Source of the DNA: JAHHLP01 sp041609895
GTDB lineage: Bacteria; Bacteroidota; Rhodothermia; Rhodothermales; JABDKH01
Reading direction: 5' to 3'
NCBI GenBank assembly: GCA_041609895.1
Contig: JBFIPX010000160.1
Location: 1 to 7,890, forward strand
DNA length: 7,890 nt
Shown here: positions 1 to 7,100 of the stretch, in pieces
How positions within the stretch are numbered: position 1 is the first letter of the stretch
How the letters are laid out: every line of letters starts with the position of its first letter
Notes under the pieces: model-generated
Databases searched by the model: none
What the model saw: only the letters and a program-made list of their open reading frames with translations
What the model was told of the DNA's origin: nothing
Program-made: the position numbers and the translations under genes

Positions 1-367
1 CGAGAAGGTTCGTGAGGCGATGCAGCACACGGGTCGCCATCTCTCGATGGACGCGCCTTTCAACGAGGACGACGACAACAGCCTCCTCGACGTCCTGCCG
101 AACGACGACGATGAGTCGCCGGACGAGATCCTCATGGATGAGTCTCTGAAGATCGACATCGAGCGCGCGCTAAGCCTTCTGCACCCTCGAGAGGCTGAGA
201 TTACGCGGCTCTACTTCGGCATCGGTAGAGAGCATCCTCTCACCCTGGAGGAGATCGGTCAGCGCTTCGGACTGACGCGCGAGCGAGTCCGACAGATAAA
301 GGAAAAGGCACTGCGCAAACTGCGGCAAAAGCACCGCCGCGAAGAGCTTCAGATGCACATCGGTTAG
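1..367 (+). CDS. rpoD: Primary RNA polymerase sigma factor (RpoD/SigA), C-terminal fragment
   Basis: The open frame already runs at base 2, so this is the 3' part of a gene that begins left of the window; the ATG at 20 is internal. About 121 residues are visible and the stop is TAG at 365-367. The first part (GRHLSMDAPF followed by an acidic DDD-NSLLDVL stretch) matches the region 3.2 sigma finger that enters the polymerase active site. The last ~65 residues form region 4: HPREAEITRLYFGIG, then LTLEEIGQRFGLTRERVRQI, the helix-turn-helix that reads the -35 element, ending in a basic KEKALRKLRQKHRR tail. All expected region 4 landmarks are present and the frame is intact. The style fits the single primary sigma factor of Bacteroidota/Rhodothermota, which directs housekeeping transcription. 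An alternative group 2 sigma factor of the same family cannot be excluded without regions 1-2. Confidence 0.93.
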   Translation, partial: EKVREAMQHTGRHLSMDAPFNEDDDNSLLDVLPNDDDESPDEILMDESLKIDIERALSLLHPREAEITRLYFGIGREHPLTLEEIGQRFGLTRERVRQIKEKALRKLRQKHRREELQMHIG

Positions 368-389
368 CTGAATGGGCAGCGACCTTGTC

Positions 390-427
390 AGGGGCGGGAG
401 CGAAATCGTTCTCGCCCCTTTCTTATT
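390..427 (+). terminator. Intrinsic terminator of the sigma factor gene
   Basis: The stem runs from GGGGCGGGAGCG (391-402) to CGTTCTCGCCCC (407-418) around an AAAT loop. It has 12 pairs including two G-T pairs, and A390-T419 can extend it. A T-rich run (TTTCTTATT) follows at 419-427. It lies 23 nt after the sigma factor stop. On the minus strand the stem is followed by TGACAAGG rather than a T run, so it should be much weaker for the converging NTPase transcript. Confidence 0.85.
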
Positions 428-446
428 GTGTCATCTCGGGAAAAGT

Positions 447-3400
447 CTAGTAAACGATGTTCTTGCTCTGCAGGAACACCGTGACCGGATGAATCAGCAG
501 CGGATTCAAGCGGTAGATGGCCTCGCGCTGGACATGGTAGTCGGTCTGCACTCGTTCGGAGTGAGGTACAGGTTCGATGATGCGCCAGTTCAACAGGGAT
601 TCGAGTATGGCCGTACTCGCCTCCTTTCCAACGTGAAAGATGCGGCGATGATCGTCCAGGGACAGCGTCTTGTGAAGGAAGAAGGCCTTTAGCGTGAACG
701 CGTGGTCAAGATCAAACCGGCCGAGGAAATCGAAATTAAGTGGCTTCAGGGGCTTGACGTGGAGGGCTCCTTCTTCACTGGAAAAATCTGTAGAGCGAAT
801 CCAGTAGTACAGAGCAAGCATCACGTTCTCGCCGCTCGCCTTCGAGAGACGGTCAAAGAAGTCCTCTCGTAATAGCGCCTGACGCTGCTCGGGGGTCTTC
901 GCGCGCCGCAGTCTCTGCCGCATGATTGCCGGCGGGTCTTTCGGTTCAGGAAAATGCAGCGGCATACCACTTCGCCGATGCCGGTTGATAACCAGCGACT
1001 CAATGGTGCTGCGGTCGAGTGGCGTGAGTGCGTACGAGTCGACAAATGAAACAGCCGTGGCTGCCGTCTTCGAGAGGAACTGCCACGTGTATGACCCGAT
1101 TGTGCCTACCCAGTAAATGGATGAATCTGTGTGCGACAGGAAAAGGATTACGCGCTCCATCAGGTTGACGGCCTGCGGCGCGCGAATCAGCAAGTGCTCG
1201 AGATTGTCGATGAGGCAGACGTGTGGAGGATCGGAGCGACGCGTCCGAAGTAGTCGCTCCTCGAGTTCGTCAAGTGTGATGTTGGGTTCGTCGATCTCCA
1301 ACGCGGTTGCAACTATGGCCGCGAACTCATCAGGGTGATAGATCCTCTCGGGAAGATTGATCTGACGGACCTCGTAGTCCTTCAAAACCACCTTCTCCAA
1401 CGCGTTAAGGAAGCTTGTCCGCCCGCTGCCCAGAGAGGCCTGGATCAACACGACACCCATCTGTTTGGCCTCATGCCATCTGTCGAAATGACGTTTGACC
1501 CAGACGAGGTCGCGAGCCCGGCCCTCCAACAACGTCGGTTCGTCGAGTGGCTCGAACGAAAACAGTCTCCGATAGATGAGCGGCAGCTCTTTCCGCATTT
1601 CCTTTACGGATGACAGGGCGTCTATCGTTTCGAATCGTTCGGCATCTCCGCTGTCCACGACGCCAACGGCCGACTGCCCGATCTTGATCAGGCTTTCCGC
1701 TCTCCTGCGTCCCGCCGTGACAACCTTGGAGATGCGTTGCGCTACTATTCCCGTGGCAACGCGAATCCGCGAAAAGAACTTCTCGAGACGTCGGGTCGTT
1801 CGCGCACGAAAGCTTGCCCATTGCTCATCTGCCGAATCTGCCGCCTTAAGTCGCCGATGAATCGCCACCCAGTCTTCGCGGAGCTCATGGTCGATGGCCT
1901 CAACGAACGCATTCCACGGTGCCTTGAGGGAGGAGGCCAGCTGGTCCAGCGTATTTGATGCGCGAGTTAGGCTGTCGACGGTCAGTTGGCGGGCCTGATC
2001 GACGCGTGCGCCGGGTGTGGCAGGCTGCACGTTCTCCGGCTCCTCATCCGGGGAATCGGGATGCTCCTCCCGTTTACCTTCTTTCTGCCGAAGCTCGTCA
2101 ATGGCGGCGTCGAGATTATACTGGACGATATGTTCGATCTGCTCTGTTTCGGTCCATACCCGCCGAACGGAGGATCGCAACTCCTCGGCCGGCTTTCGGA
2201 GCCGGTCCGGCAGACGAATGAGGAGCACGTCGTTAACCAGCCCCCGGAAGTTGATCTCGGCGGTCCGCGACGTCGGTGTGATGGCCTCGTCGGCATCGTA
2301 TAGTTCGTGGATGACGAGTTTCTCTGGCAGTCCGTCCACGAACTTGCCGAGACCCTCCCACTCGTCCTTTCCGGGATCAGACAGCGCTTGATCGGATGAA
2401 ACCAGACCGGGAAGGTCGCTGAACACAGACCGAAGCGTATTCGACAGCTCGTCCTTAATCGCCGCGAGATCGGAGGAGTACGTGTCAGGATCGGCCGTCT
2501 TGCCGCTTTGTGCGCGCGTTTCGGCACGCTTCATGCATCGGGCGAACTGCTCCTTCATTTGTACGAAAGTGCTAATGACAGGCATCACGGTTGCCCGGGA
2601 CGTTCGCTCCACGATGGACGACTCGGCCTTGAGCATTCGATCGCGAATCAGCAAAAGCGAGTCGAGGTATCGCAGGCGGTCGGCAGCTTGCTCATGCCAC
2701 TCGGCCCACGACGTTGCAGCATTCGATTTCGCGCTCCCTTCCCGAAGCAACCGCTCATCGCTACGATGTAGAAATGTGCCGGCTTTATCCAGGTCGCTGC
2801 GAAATCGTGAAAAGACAGCTTCGAATGGTGCAGCCGCAGGTGCCGCGTCTCCCCAAGGCTGTCCTATCGAGGATAGCCGCGTATCAAGTTCTTCACCGAT
2901 CTCGCGAATGCGTTGGAAGATGTCCAAACCTTCTTCGTTCGTGGTCGAAGGGTCAGAATCGTCATCAACGTCCTCATGGGTTTCGGATGCATCAGGGTCA
3001 TTCGTGTCGCCATCCCTTTCCTCGCCAACCTGTTTTTGCTCATGCGAGACGGTATCCCAGCGTGGTCGCACCGCGCTCTCGAAGAGCATCTCGGCGTCTC
3101 GCTCCTCAGTCAAAATCCTGTTTACCCAATCTGTGAGGGCGTGCTCGGCGTCGGCGATTTTTCGGGCGACGCGAATCTGTCGTGCCTCGCGATCCTCCTC
3201 GAGCACAGCGGGCAGAACTCCGGTCAAGTGTGCCGCGGCTAGCTGTCGGGCCGGAACGATGCGGGACGGAGGAACCTGCCTGAGTTCATCTCGGCCGATC
3301 ATTGATCGTAATCGGTTCCGTAGCGCCAACGCACCTGCCGCCATCTGGAGGCGGGTCCTTCGTCCGAGTTTTCTGGTTTTGACAACCAGGTTGTCGTCGT

Positions 3401-3881
3401 CGTCCCGATGGAACAGCTCAGGGGGTTGGCTCAGCCGGACAGACTCCGGTATCTCTGACACGGTTGTGGCTATCGCTTCGATTGTTTGATCGAAACGTGC
3501 GTCGATGGCGCGTCCGACGTTGCGGGCTTCGAGCCGCTCCTGCAGCAACCTCACGACCTCACGTTCCACGGACCTTCTATACTCCAGAATCGTCGCCCCA
3601 GATTTGTCGCGCTCAGCGTCAGCGATGAACTGCTCCAGCCGTGATCTATGCGAGGCGGCAGCCTCTTTGAGCAGTGCGGTCAGCTTGTCCTCGATGTTGT
3701 CCGTCGCAAAAGCGAGCCATTGCGACCATGCGTCTCGCACGTGTCTCTCGACTTTCGATAAAGCGGCGTCGAGCTCAATTTCATTCTCCCGGAACGGCGC
3801 CGGAGGAGCGCCATTATTCTCCCCGAGGCCAGTCCCGGAATTAGAATCTGCAATAGAGGTGCCTACCAACAGTTCGCTCAT
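447..3881 (-). CDS. Giant helical protein with C-terminal AAA+/STAND-type P-loop NTPase and winged-helix-like domain
   Basis: 1144 residues, ATG at 3881, stop TAG at 447-449. Residues ~30-280, ~320-600 and ~627-770 are charged, helix-rich and Glu/Arg-heavy. They are separated by two acidic low-complexity linkers (~286-318 and ~600-624). No membrane segment or signal peptide is seen, so it is probably cytoplasmic. The NTPase lies at ~785-1030: Walker A-like A815-SLGSGRT-822 with Arg821 replacing the usual Lys, Walker B V888-CLID-892 followed by N893 and E895, and a sensor-1-like strand IYWVGTIGS (922-930). Residues ~1050-1144 look like the winged helix that follows AAA+/STAND modules, ending in YRLNPLL and a hydrophobic tail. 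The start lies 3 nt after the upstream MscS stop, so the two are probably co-translated. The molecular function is unknown to me. An ATP-dependent regulator, scaffold or partner of the channel is inferred from context only. Confidence 0.88.
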   Translation of the reverse strand: MSELLVGTSIADSNSGTGLGENNGAPPAPFRENEIELDAALSKVERHVRDAWSQWLAFATDNIEDKLTALLKEAAASHRSRLEQFIADAERDKSGATILEYRRSVEREVVRLLQERLEARNVGRAIDARFDQTIEAIATTVSEIPESVRLSQPPELFHRDDDDNLVVKTRKLGRRTRLQMAAGALALRNRLRSMIGRDELRQVPPSRIVPARQLAAAHLTGVLPAVLEEDREARQIRVARKIADAEHALTDWVNRILTEERDAEMLFESAVRPRWDTVSHEQKQVGEERDGDTNDPDASETHEDVDDDSDPSTTNEEGLDIFQRIREIGEELDTRLSSIGQPWGDAAPAAAPFEAVFSRFRSDLDKAGTFLHRSDERLLREGSAKSNAATSWAEWHEQAADRLRYLDSLLLIRDRMLKAESSIVERTSRATVMPVISTFVQMKEQFARCMKRAETRAQSGKTADPDTYSSDLAAIKDELSNTLRSVFSDLPGLVSSDQALSDPGKDEWEGLGKFVDGLPEKLVIHELYDADEAITPTSRTAEINFRGLVNDVLLIRLPDRLRKPAEELRSSVRRVWTETEQIEHIVQYNLDAAIDELRQKEGKREEHPDSPDEEPENVQPATPGARVDQARQLTVDSLTRASNTLDQLASSLKAPWNAFVEAIDHELREDWVAIHRRLKAADSADEQWASFRARTTRRLEKFFSRIRVATGIVAQRISKVVTAGRRRAESLIKIGQSAVGVVDSGDAERFETIDALSSVKEMRKELPLIYRRLFSFEPLDEPTLLEGRARDLVWVKRHFDRWHEAKQMGVVLIQASLGSGRTSFLNALEKVVLKDYEVRQINLPERIYHPDEFAAIVATALEIDEPNITLDELEERLLRTRRSDPPHVCLIDNLEHLLIRAPQAVNLMERVILFLSHTDSSIYWVGTIGSYTWQFLSKTAATAVSFVDSYALTPLDRSTIESLVINRHRRSGMPLHFPEPKDPPAIMRQRLRRAKTPEQRQALLREDFFDRLSKASGENVMLALYYWIRSTDFSSEEGALHVKPLKPLNFDFLGRFDLDHAFTLKAFFLHKTLSLDDHRRIFHVGKEASTAILESLLNWRIIEPVPHSERVQTDYHVQREAIYRLNPLLIHPVTVFLQSKNIVY

Positions 3882-3884
3882 GCC

Positions 3885-5159
3885 TTATGCAAGCTCTTCG
3901 GAGGCCTCGCCGTCTGTGAACGCGGCCGATCCGGGATAAAACTCTGCAAGCATGCCCTCACGCAAGTATTGCATCTTTGCAGTTTCAGTCACGTCACTCG
4001 CGAAGCGTGCTTCGTAACGCGCATCGAGGACATAGGCCTTGATGACGACCCGCGTGAGAAATGTCTCCTTAAATTCGTCTTTGATAAGTACGACGATCGG
4101 CTTCTTAAGGTAGACGAATTTTGAGTTTGCGGCTGCGTCGTAGGCGATCTCCTTAGCCTTGCTTACGTCGACCCAGCCGGGCAGGTAGAGTTCTGTTACG
4201 ACCTGGCAGTCGAGGGCTCCCGCATTCGCGTTCGCGACTTGTCCATCCACGACCTGGGTGTTGGGTACCGACACGAGGTTGTCATCAGGAGTGACGATCC
4301 GAGTTGATCTCAGGCCTATCGATACCACTTCGCCGTAGGTACCGCCTACGCTGACGCGGTCACCGACCTGAAACGGCTGATCGAGTATGATCAGTATACC
4401 ACCAAAGATGTTCTTTAGTACGTCCTGCGCCGCAAAGCCAACGGCAACTCCGACCGCGGCGCCGGCTGCAAGCAGTCCCTCCCGATCTACCTCAAACACG
4501 CCCGAAATGATATAGTAGACGATCACGATCCAAACGAGGATGCGCGTGATCGGGATGAGTTTCTTGAAGAACAGCCGGCGGCGCGCACTGCGCTCAGACA
4601 ACGTCTCGAGCAGCCAAACGATGGCCTTGATCAGGAAGAACGCGGCGGCGATAATAATGGCTGCCCAAACGGCACGCAGACCAAAATTCTGCACGTCCTC
4701 CGCTGTTTCCTTGACCCTTGCGCGCGCGGAAGTCTGTGCTGTGTCGGGTGCGCTCCGTTTAGGCGGCGAGGACGCTTGCGTAAGCTTTGCCACTTCGGCG
4801 CGAAGACCGGCTACCTCAGCGAGGAGGCGCTGAACCGCTGCCGAGTCTTCGGCCAGCGACGAGGCACCGGGCGATGCCGTTGATTCCACGATTCCGGATC
4901 GGTCGGCGCGGGCTGAATCGACCGCCGCCGGCTGCGTCATCAATGACGCTGCCGGGTCCGCCGTTGCTGCCACCGAATCGCCTGTCGTCACAGCGAGCGT
5001 ATCCTTTCCCGCATCCGAAGGCGACGGGCCGCTTTCGTCACCCAGACACCCGGACAGGACGACCGCCATAAGTAATACAATCGTGGCCACAGCGATCTGC
5101 TGACCTCCGACTCCAGGATCGAGGGACGTGAAACGGTTCAAGAATGAGGGGAGCTGCAA
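3885..5159 (-). CDS. MscS-family mechanosensitive channel with lipoprotein-like N-terminus
   Basis: 424 residues from a TTG start at 5159 (no ATG in frame; an in-frame stop lies just upstream). An alternative start is GTG at 5090 (residue 24), preceded by GGAGGT at a long 12-nt spacing. Residues 22-37 are hydrophobic and end in a lipobox, L-S-G-C38. An Ala/Ser/Asp-rich stretch (39-103) and a short heptad-like coiled coil (~105-127) follow. TM1 is ~162-186, then a basic loop; TM2 is ~201-222; the pore helix TM3 is ~228-260 with the MscS motif (GFAAQDVLKNIFGG, DQPFQVGDRV). The beta domain (~262-312) contains GGTYGEVVSIGLRSTRI and VPNTQV, and an alpha/beta C-terminal domain follows. The predicted topology, N-terminus outside and C-terminus inside, agrees with E. 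coli MscS. The core is standard, so a tension-gated ion or solute release channel of the inner membrane is likely. It leads the operon with the NTPase gene. Confidence 0.93.
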   Translation of the reverse strand: MQLPSFLNRFTSLDPGVGGQQIAVATIVLLMAVVLSGCLGDESGPSPSDAGKDTLAVTTGDSVAATADPAASLMTQPAAVDSARADRSGIVESTASPGASSLAEDSAAVQRLLAEVAGLRAEVAKLTQASSPPKRSAPDTAQTSARARVKETAEDVQNFGLRAVWAAIIIAAAFFLIKAIVWLLETLSERSARRRLFFKKLIPITRILVWIVIVYYIISGVFEVDREGLLAAGAAVGVAVGFAAQDVLKNIFGGILIILDQPFQVGDRVSVGGTYGEVVSIGLRSTRIVTPDDNLVSVPNTQVVDGQVANANAGALDCQVVTELYLPGWVDVSKAKEIAYDAAANSKFVYLKKPIVVLIKDEFKETFLTRVVIKAYVLDARYEARFASDVTETAKMQYLREGMLAEFYPGSAAFTDGEASEELA

Positions 5160-5192
5160 CTGGCGTTGATCGATGTGGCATGGTGGCTATCC

Positions 5193-5198
5193 TATAAT
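5193..5198 (+). promoter_or_regulatory. Candidate -10 element TATAAT facing the second MscS gene
   Basis: A perfect TATAAT lies on the plus strand about 200 nt before the second channel gene. A good -35 hexamer at 16-18 nt spacing is not seen; TTGATC at 5166-5171 is 21 nt away. If used, it would give a long 5' leader of about 190 nt. It sits within a few bases of the opposite-facing candidate for the operon, so the two could compete. Confidence 0.25.
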
Positions 5199-5203
5199 TA
5201 ACG

Positions 5204-5211
5204 CAAATCTA
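5204..5211 (-). promoter_or_regulatory. Candidate -7 element (TAnnTTTG type) for the MscS-NTPase operon
   Basis: On the minus strand the bases read TAGATTTG, a full match to the TAnnTTTG -7 consensus known from Bacteroidota promoters. It would place a transcription start roughly 35-40 nt before the TTG start of the MscS gene. No convincing -33 TTTG/TTG partner is visible at the expected spacing, so this is tentative. Confidence 0.3.
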
Positions 5212-5396
5212 TCATGAATGATCTGTCTCTGGAGGCCTGCGAGAAATTTCTTTGTGAGCCCTGCGCGCGACCGGCTTGGCTGTTAGATTCTGCCTGCTGC
5301 TCACTTGGTGTGAGGTAAGGTGGCGTCTATATGGAGGAGGCTGCCCACCAGGACGATCCAGCATAGCTTCAGACACATCGTGAGGATCCAGGTGTC

Positions 5397-6350
5397 ATGG
5401 ATGATCAGCTGCAGGATTCAGTTCAGGACTCCGTCGTCGAGTTCCAGTCCGTGTTCGAACGTTTGGTTGAGAATCCGCTGTTTGTCAAGGGCGTCGTCGC
5501 GCTTGTCGGCGTAGTGATCCTGTATGTCATCGGACGAATAATCCGGCGTTCGGTCGGGCGGTACATACGCGACGACAAGTCGAGGTACCGAGCTCGCAAG
5601 GCGATATCGTTTGGGATCTTCCTTGTCGTTCTGCTCTTTCTTTCAGTCGTATTCAGTGATCGAATTGGAGGGTTGACTGTTGCCTTTGGAGTGGCAGGAG
5701 CAGGAATCGCCTTCGCGCTGCAGGAAGTGATCGTAAGTGTCGCGGGTTGGGTGGCGATATCGTTCGGCGATATCTACAAAACAGGAGACCGCGTGCGCTT
5801 GGCCGGAGTCGTCGGGGATGTGATCGATATCAGTGTGATTCGCACCACGCTGATGGAGTGCGGCGATTGGGTCAACGGCGATCTTTACAATGGGCGCGTG
5901 GTTCGGATCGCGAACTCGTTCGTGTTCAAGGAGCCGATCTTCAATTATTCAGGTGACTTCCCCTTTCTGTGGGATGAGGTCACAATCCCCATTCGATACG
6001 GATGTGACATCGACGACGTTCGCTCGTTGCTTGCAAGAAGTGCGGATGAGGTAGTAGGTGATTTTGCCCGAAGCGCGCTTCAAGTTTGGTCCGACATCCA
6101 GCGAAAATATCTCGTCGAAAGCGCGGGAGTCGTGCCCATGATTACGATCCGCCCCGACGAAAACTGGATAACTTTTACGGTGCGCTACGTGGTTGACTTC
6201 AAGCGGCGTCGGTCGGTGAAAGACCAGCTGTTCACGGCGATCCTCGGGCGTATCGAGCGAAGTGAGGGCAGGGTTTCGATCGCTTCGGCGTCTCAGGAGA
6301 TAACGCTGATGCCGGGATCGCGAGTGGATCTGAAAGGCGACACTAGCTGA
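5397..6350 (+). CDS. Second MscS-family mechanosensitive ion channel
   Basis: 317 residues, ATG at 5397, stop TGA at 6348-6350. GAGG and AGG (within 5379-5391) lie upstream as possible ribosome contacts. A short acidic N-terminus is followed by TM1 (~29-48), a basic cytoplasmic loop (RRSVGRYIRDDKSRYRARK), TM2 (~69-87) and pore helix TM3 (~93-124). The MscS core follows: AGIAFALQEVIVSVAGW, YKTGDRVRLAGVVGDVIDI and IRTTLMECGDW. The stretch VVRIANSFVFKEPIFNYS (168-185) corresponds to the beta-domain/linker segment where MscS has VIPNG and its NFS motif. The rest forms the alpha/beta cytoplasmic vestibule. It has no lipobox and no long periplasmic extension, unlike the neighbouring channel, and the sequences differ strongly, so it belongs to another MscS subfamily and is not a recent duplicate. 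Divergent transcription from the operon suggests shared control. Expected role: tension-gated efflux or osmotic release at the inner membrane. Confidence 0.93.
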   Translation: MDDQLQDSVQDSVVEFQSVFERLVENPLFVKGVVALVGVVILYVIGRIIRRSVGRYIRDDKSRYRARKAISFGIFLVVLLFLSVVFSDRIGGLTVAFGVAGAGIAFALQEVIVSVAGWVAISFGDIYKTGDRVRLAGVVGDVIDISVIRTTLMECGDWVNGDLYNGRVVRIANSFVFKEPIFNYSGDFPFLWDEVTIPIRYGCDIDDVRSLLARSADEVVGDFARSALQVWSDIQRKYLVESAGVVPMITIRPDENWITFTVRYVVDFKRRRSVKDQLFTAILGRIERSEGRVSIASASQEITLMPGSRVDLKGDTS

Positions 6351-6466
6351 AAGATTCTCACGGTATTGCCCGCGCGGACGAGGGACATTGTTGTTGTCAA
6401 TTGGCGCGAATCAGGATCGCCGTAATGCAAATCATCACGGCAAACCAGCTTCGGTACAGCACCTTA
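6351..6466. other. Convergent intergenic spacer, no terminator recognised
   Basis: 116 nt between the second MscS gene and the oppositely oriented oxidoreductase gene. Only short imperfect inverted repeats are present (for example GCCGT at 6419-6423 with ACGGC at 6437-6441) and none has a T run, so no intrinsic terminator can be supported. Confidence 0.4.
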
Positions 6467-6991
6467 TTATGCATCTCTGACGACCGAATAGTGCAGAGAT
6501 ACGACACCGGAATGGGCGAACACGCGTTGATTTTTGAATACCAGTTCTAGTTGCTGTGCTGGTGGTGGGTAAAGAGGTATGCCTCCACCGATCAGCTTGG
6601 GAATAACAGCAACCTCAACTGTATCAACGAGCCCCAACGCCGAAAGATTTTGAAATAACACACCTCCACCTAACAACCAGATGTCCTTACCGGGTCTTCT
6701 ACGAAGTCGATCCACAGCTTCGAATACGTTGTCGCTGACTACCGAGACATCTGGATGATCTTCCCGTCGGAGTTTGGTGGAAAAGACGACGATTTCCATC
6801 CCCGGCATCTCGGCCTTGCCGGCGGTCACCATTGGCTCGAATGTACGGCGTCCAACAAGCACGGTATCGAATTGTGCGTACAGTTCCCCAAAATCAATTT
6901 CGGGGTCCATCACGATCCAGTTAGCCTCGCCGTTTGGACCGGCAATGTATCCGTCAAGACTGGTCGCAACTACGTAACGGATTCGTCGCAT
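6467..6991 (-). CDS. Dihydrofolate reductase-fold / RibD C-terminal family oxidoreductase
   Basis: 174 residues, ATG at 6991 with AGGA about 6 nt upstream, ending in tandem TAA stops (6467-6469, then 6464-6466). Family landmarks are clear: VVATSLDGYIAGPNGEANW (7-25), the substrate-side strand and loop; VLVGRRTFE (44-52); KDIWLLGGGVLF (102-113), the glycine-rich NADPH-binding loop; and VAVIPKLIGGGIPLYP (127-142). The length is that of the stand-alone YyaP/YwjB-like members rather than of bifunctional RibD, and no deaminase domain is attached. Family members are NAD(P)H-dependent reductases of pterin- or pyrimidine-like substrates, but the substrate of most stand-alone members is unknown and cannot be read here. 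It is not a canonical FolA. It lies 109 nt downstream of the VOC gene on the same strand and may have its own promoter. Confidence 0.92.
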   Translation of the reverse strand: MRRIRYVVATSLDGYIAGPNGEANWIVMDPEIDFGELYAQFDTVLVGRRTFEPMVTAGKAEMPGMEIVVFSTKLRREDHPDVSVVSDNVFEAVDRLRRRPGKDIWLLGGGVLFQNLSALGLVDTVEVAVIPKLIGGGIPLYPPPAQQLELVFKNQRVFAHSGVVSLHYSVVRDA

Positions 6992-7012
6992 AGGATTCCT
7001 GAAGATGCACAG

Positions 7013-7029
7013 GGTGTAAAGCTTTCACC
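7013..7029. repeat. Short inverted repeat upstream of the oxidoreductase gene
   Basis: The plus strand reads GGTG-T-AAAG then CTTTCACC: eight paired bases per arm with one bulged T (7017) and AAAGCTTT at the centre. It lies 22-38 nt before the ATG of the DHFR-fold gene. The size and position suit an operator, but a chance dyad is possible. Confidence 0.25.
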
Positions 7030-7100
7030 GGGAGCGGCTCGGGTCACTTAAGCAGCTAGCGCGACGGGCCTCCCGCAATGGCGTGTCAGGCCGCTCAGCA

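Noticed and set aside
390..427. Reading the sigma terminator as a bidirectional terminator for both converging genes
   Set aside because: The T run exists only on the plus-strand side; on the minus strand the stem is followed by TGACAAGG.
1471..2527. Additional minus-strand frames (1471-1821 and 1982-2527) inside the NTPase gene
   Set aside because: They are shifted frames of the same strand; the main frame is continuous across both, so there is no sign of a frameshift or a nested gene.
2482..3489. 335-codon open frame on the plus strand inside the NTPase gene
   Set aside because: It is antisense to the NTPase frame; its Ser/Arg-rich composition is what the reverse strand of Glu/Arg-rich helical coding gives, and no family motif is visible.
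5320..5514. Small plus-strand frame overlapping the start of the second MscS
   Set aside because: It overlaps the MscS frame, which has full family support, and encodes nothing recognisable.
5397..6350. Second MscS as a recent duplicate of the first
   Set aside because: Outside the generic pore/beta-domain motifs (for example GDRV) the two proteins differ in length, N-terminus and C-terminal sequence, so they are different subfamilies.
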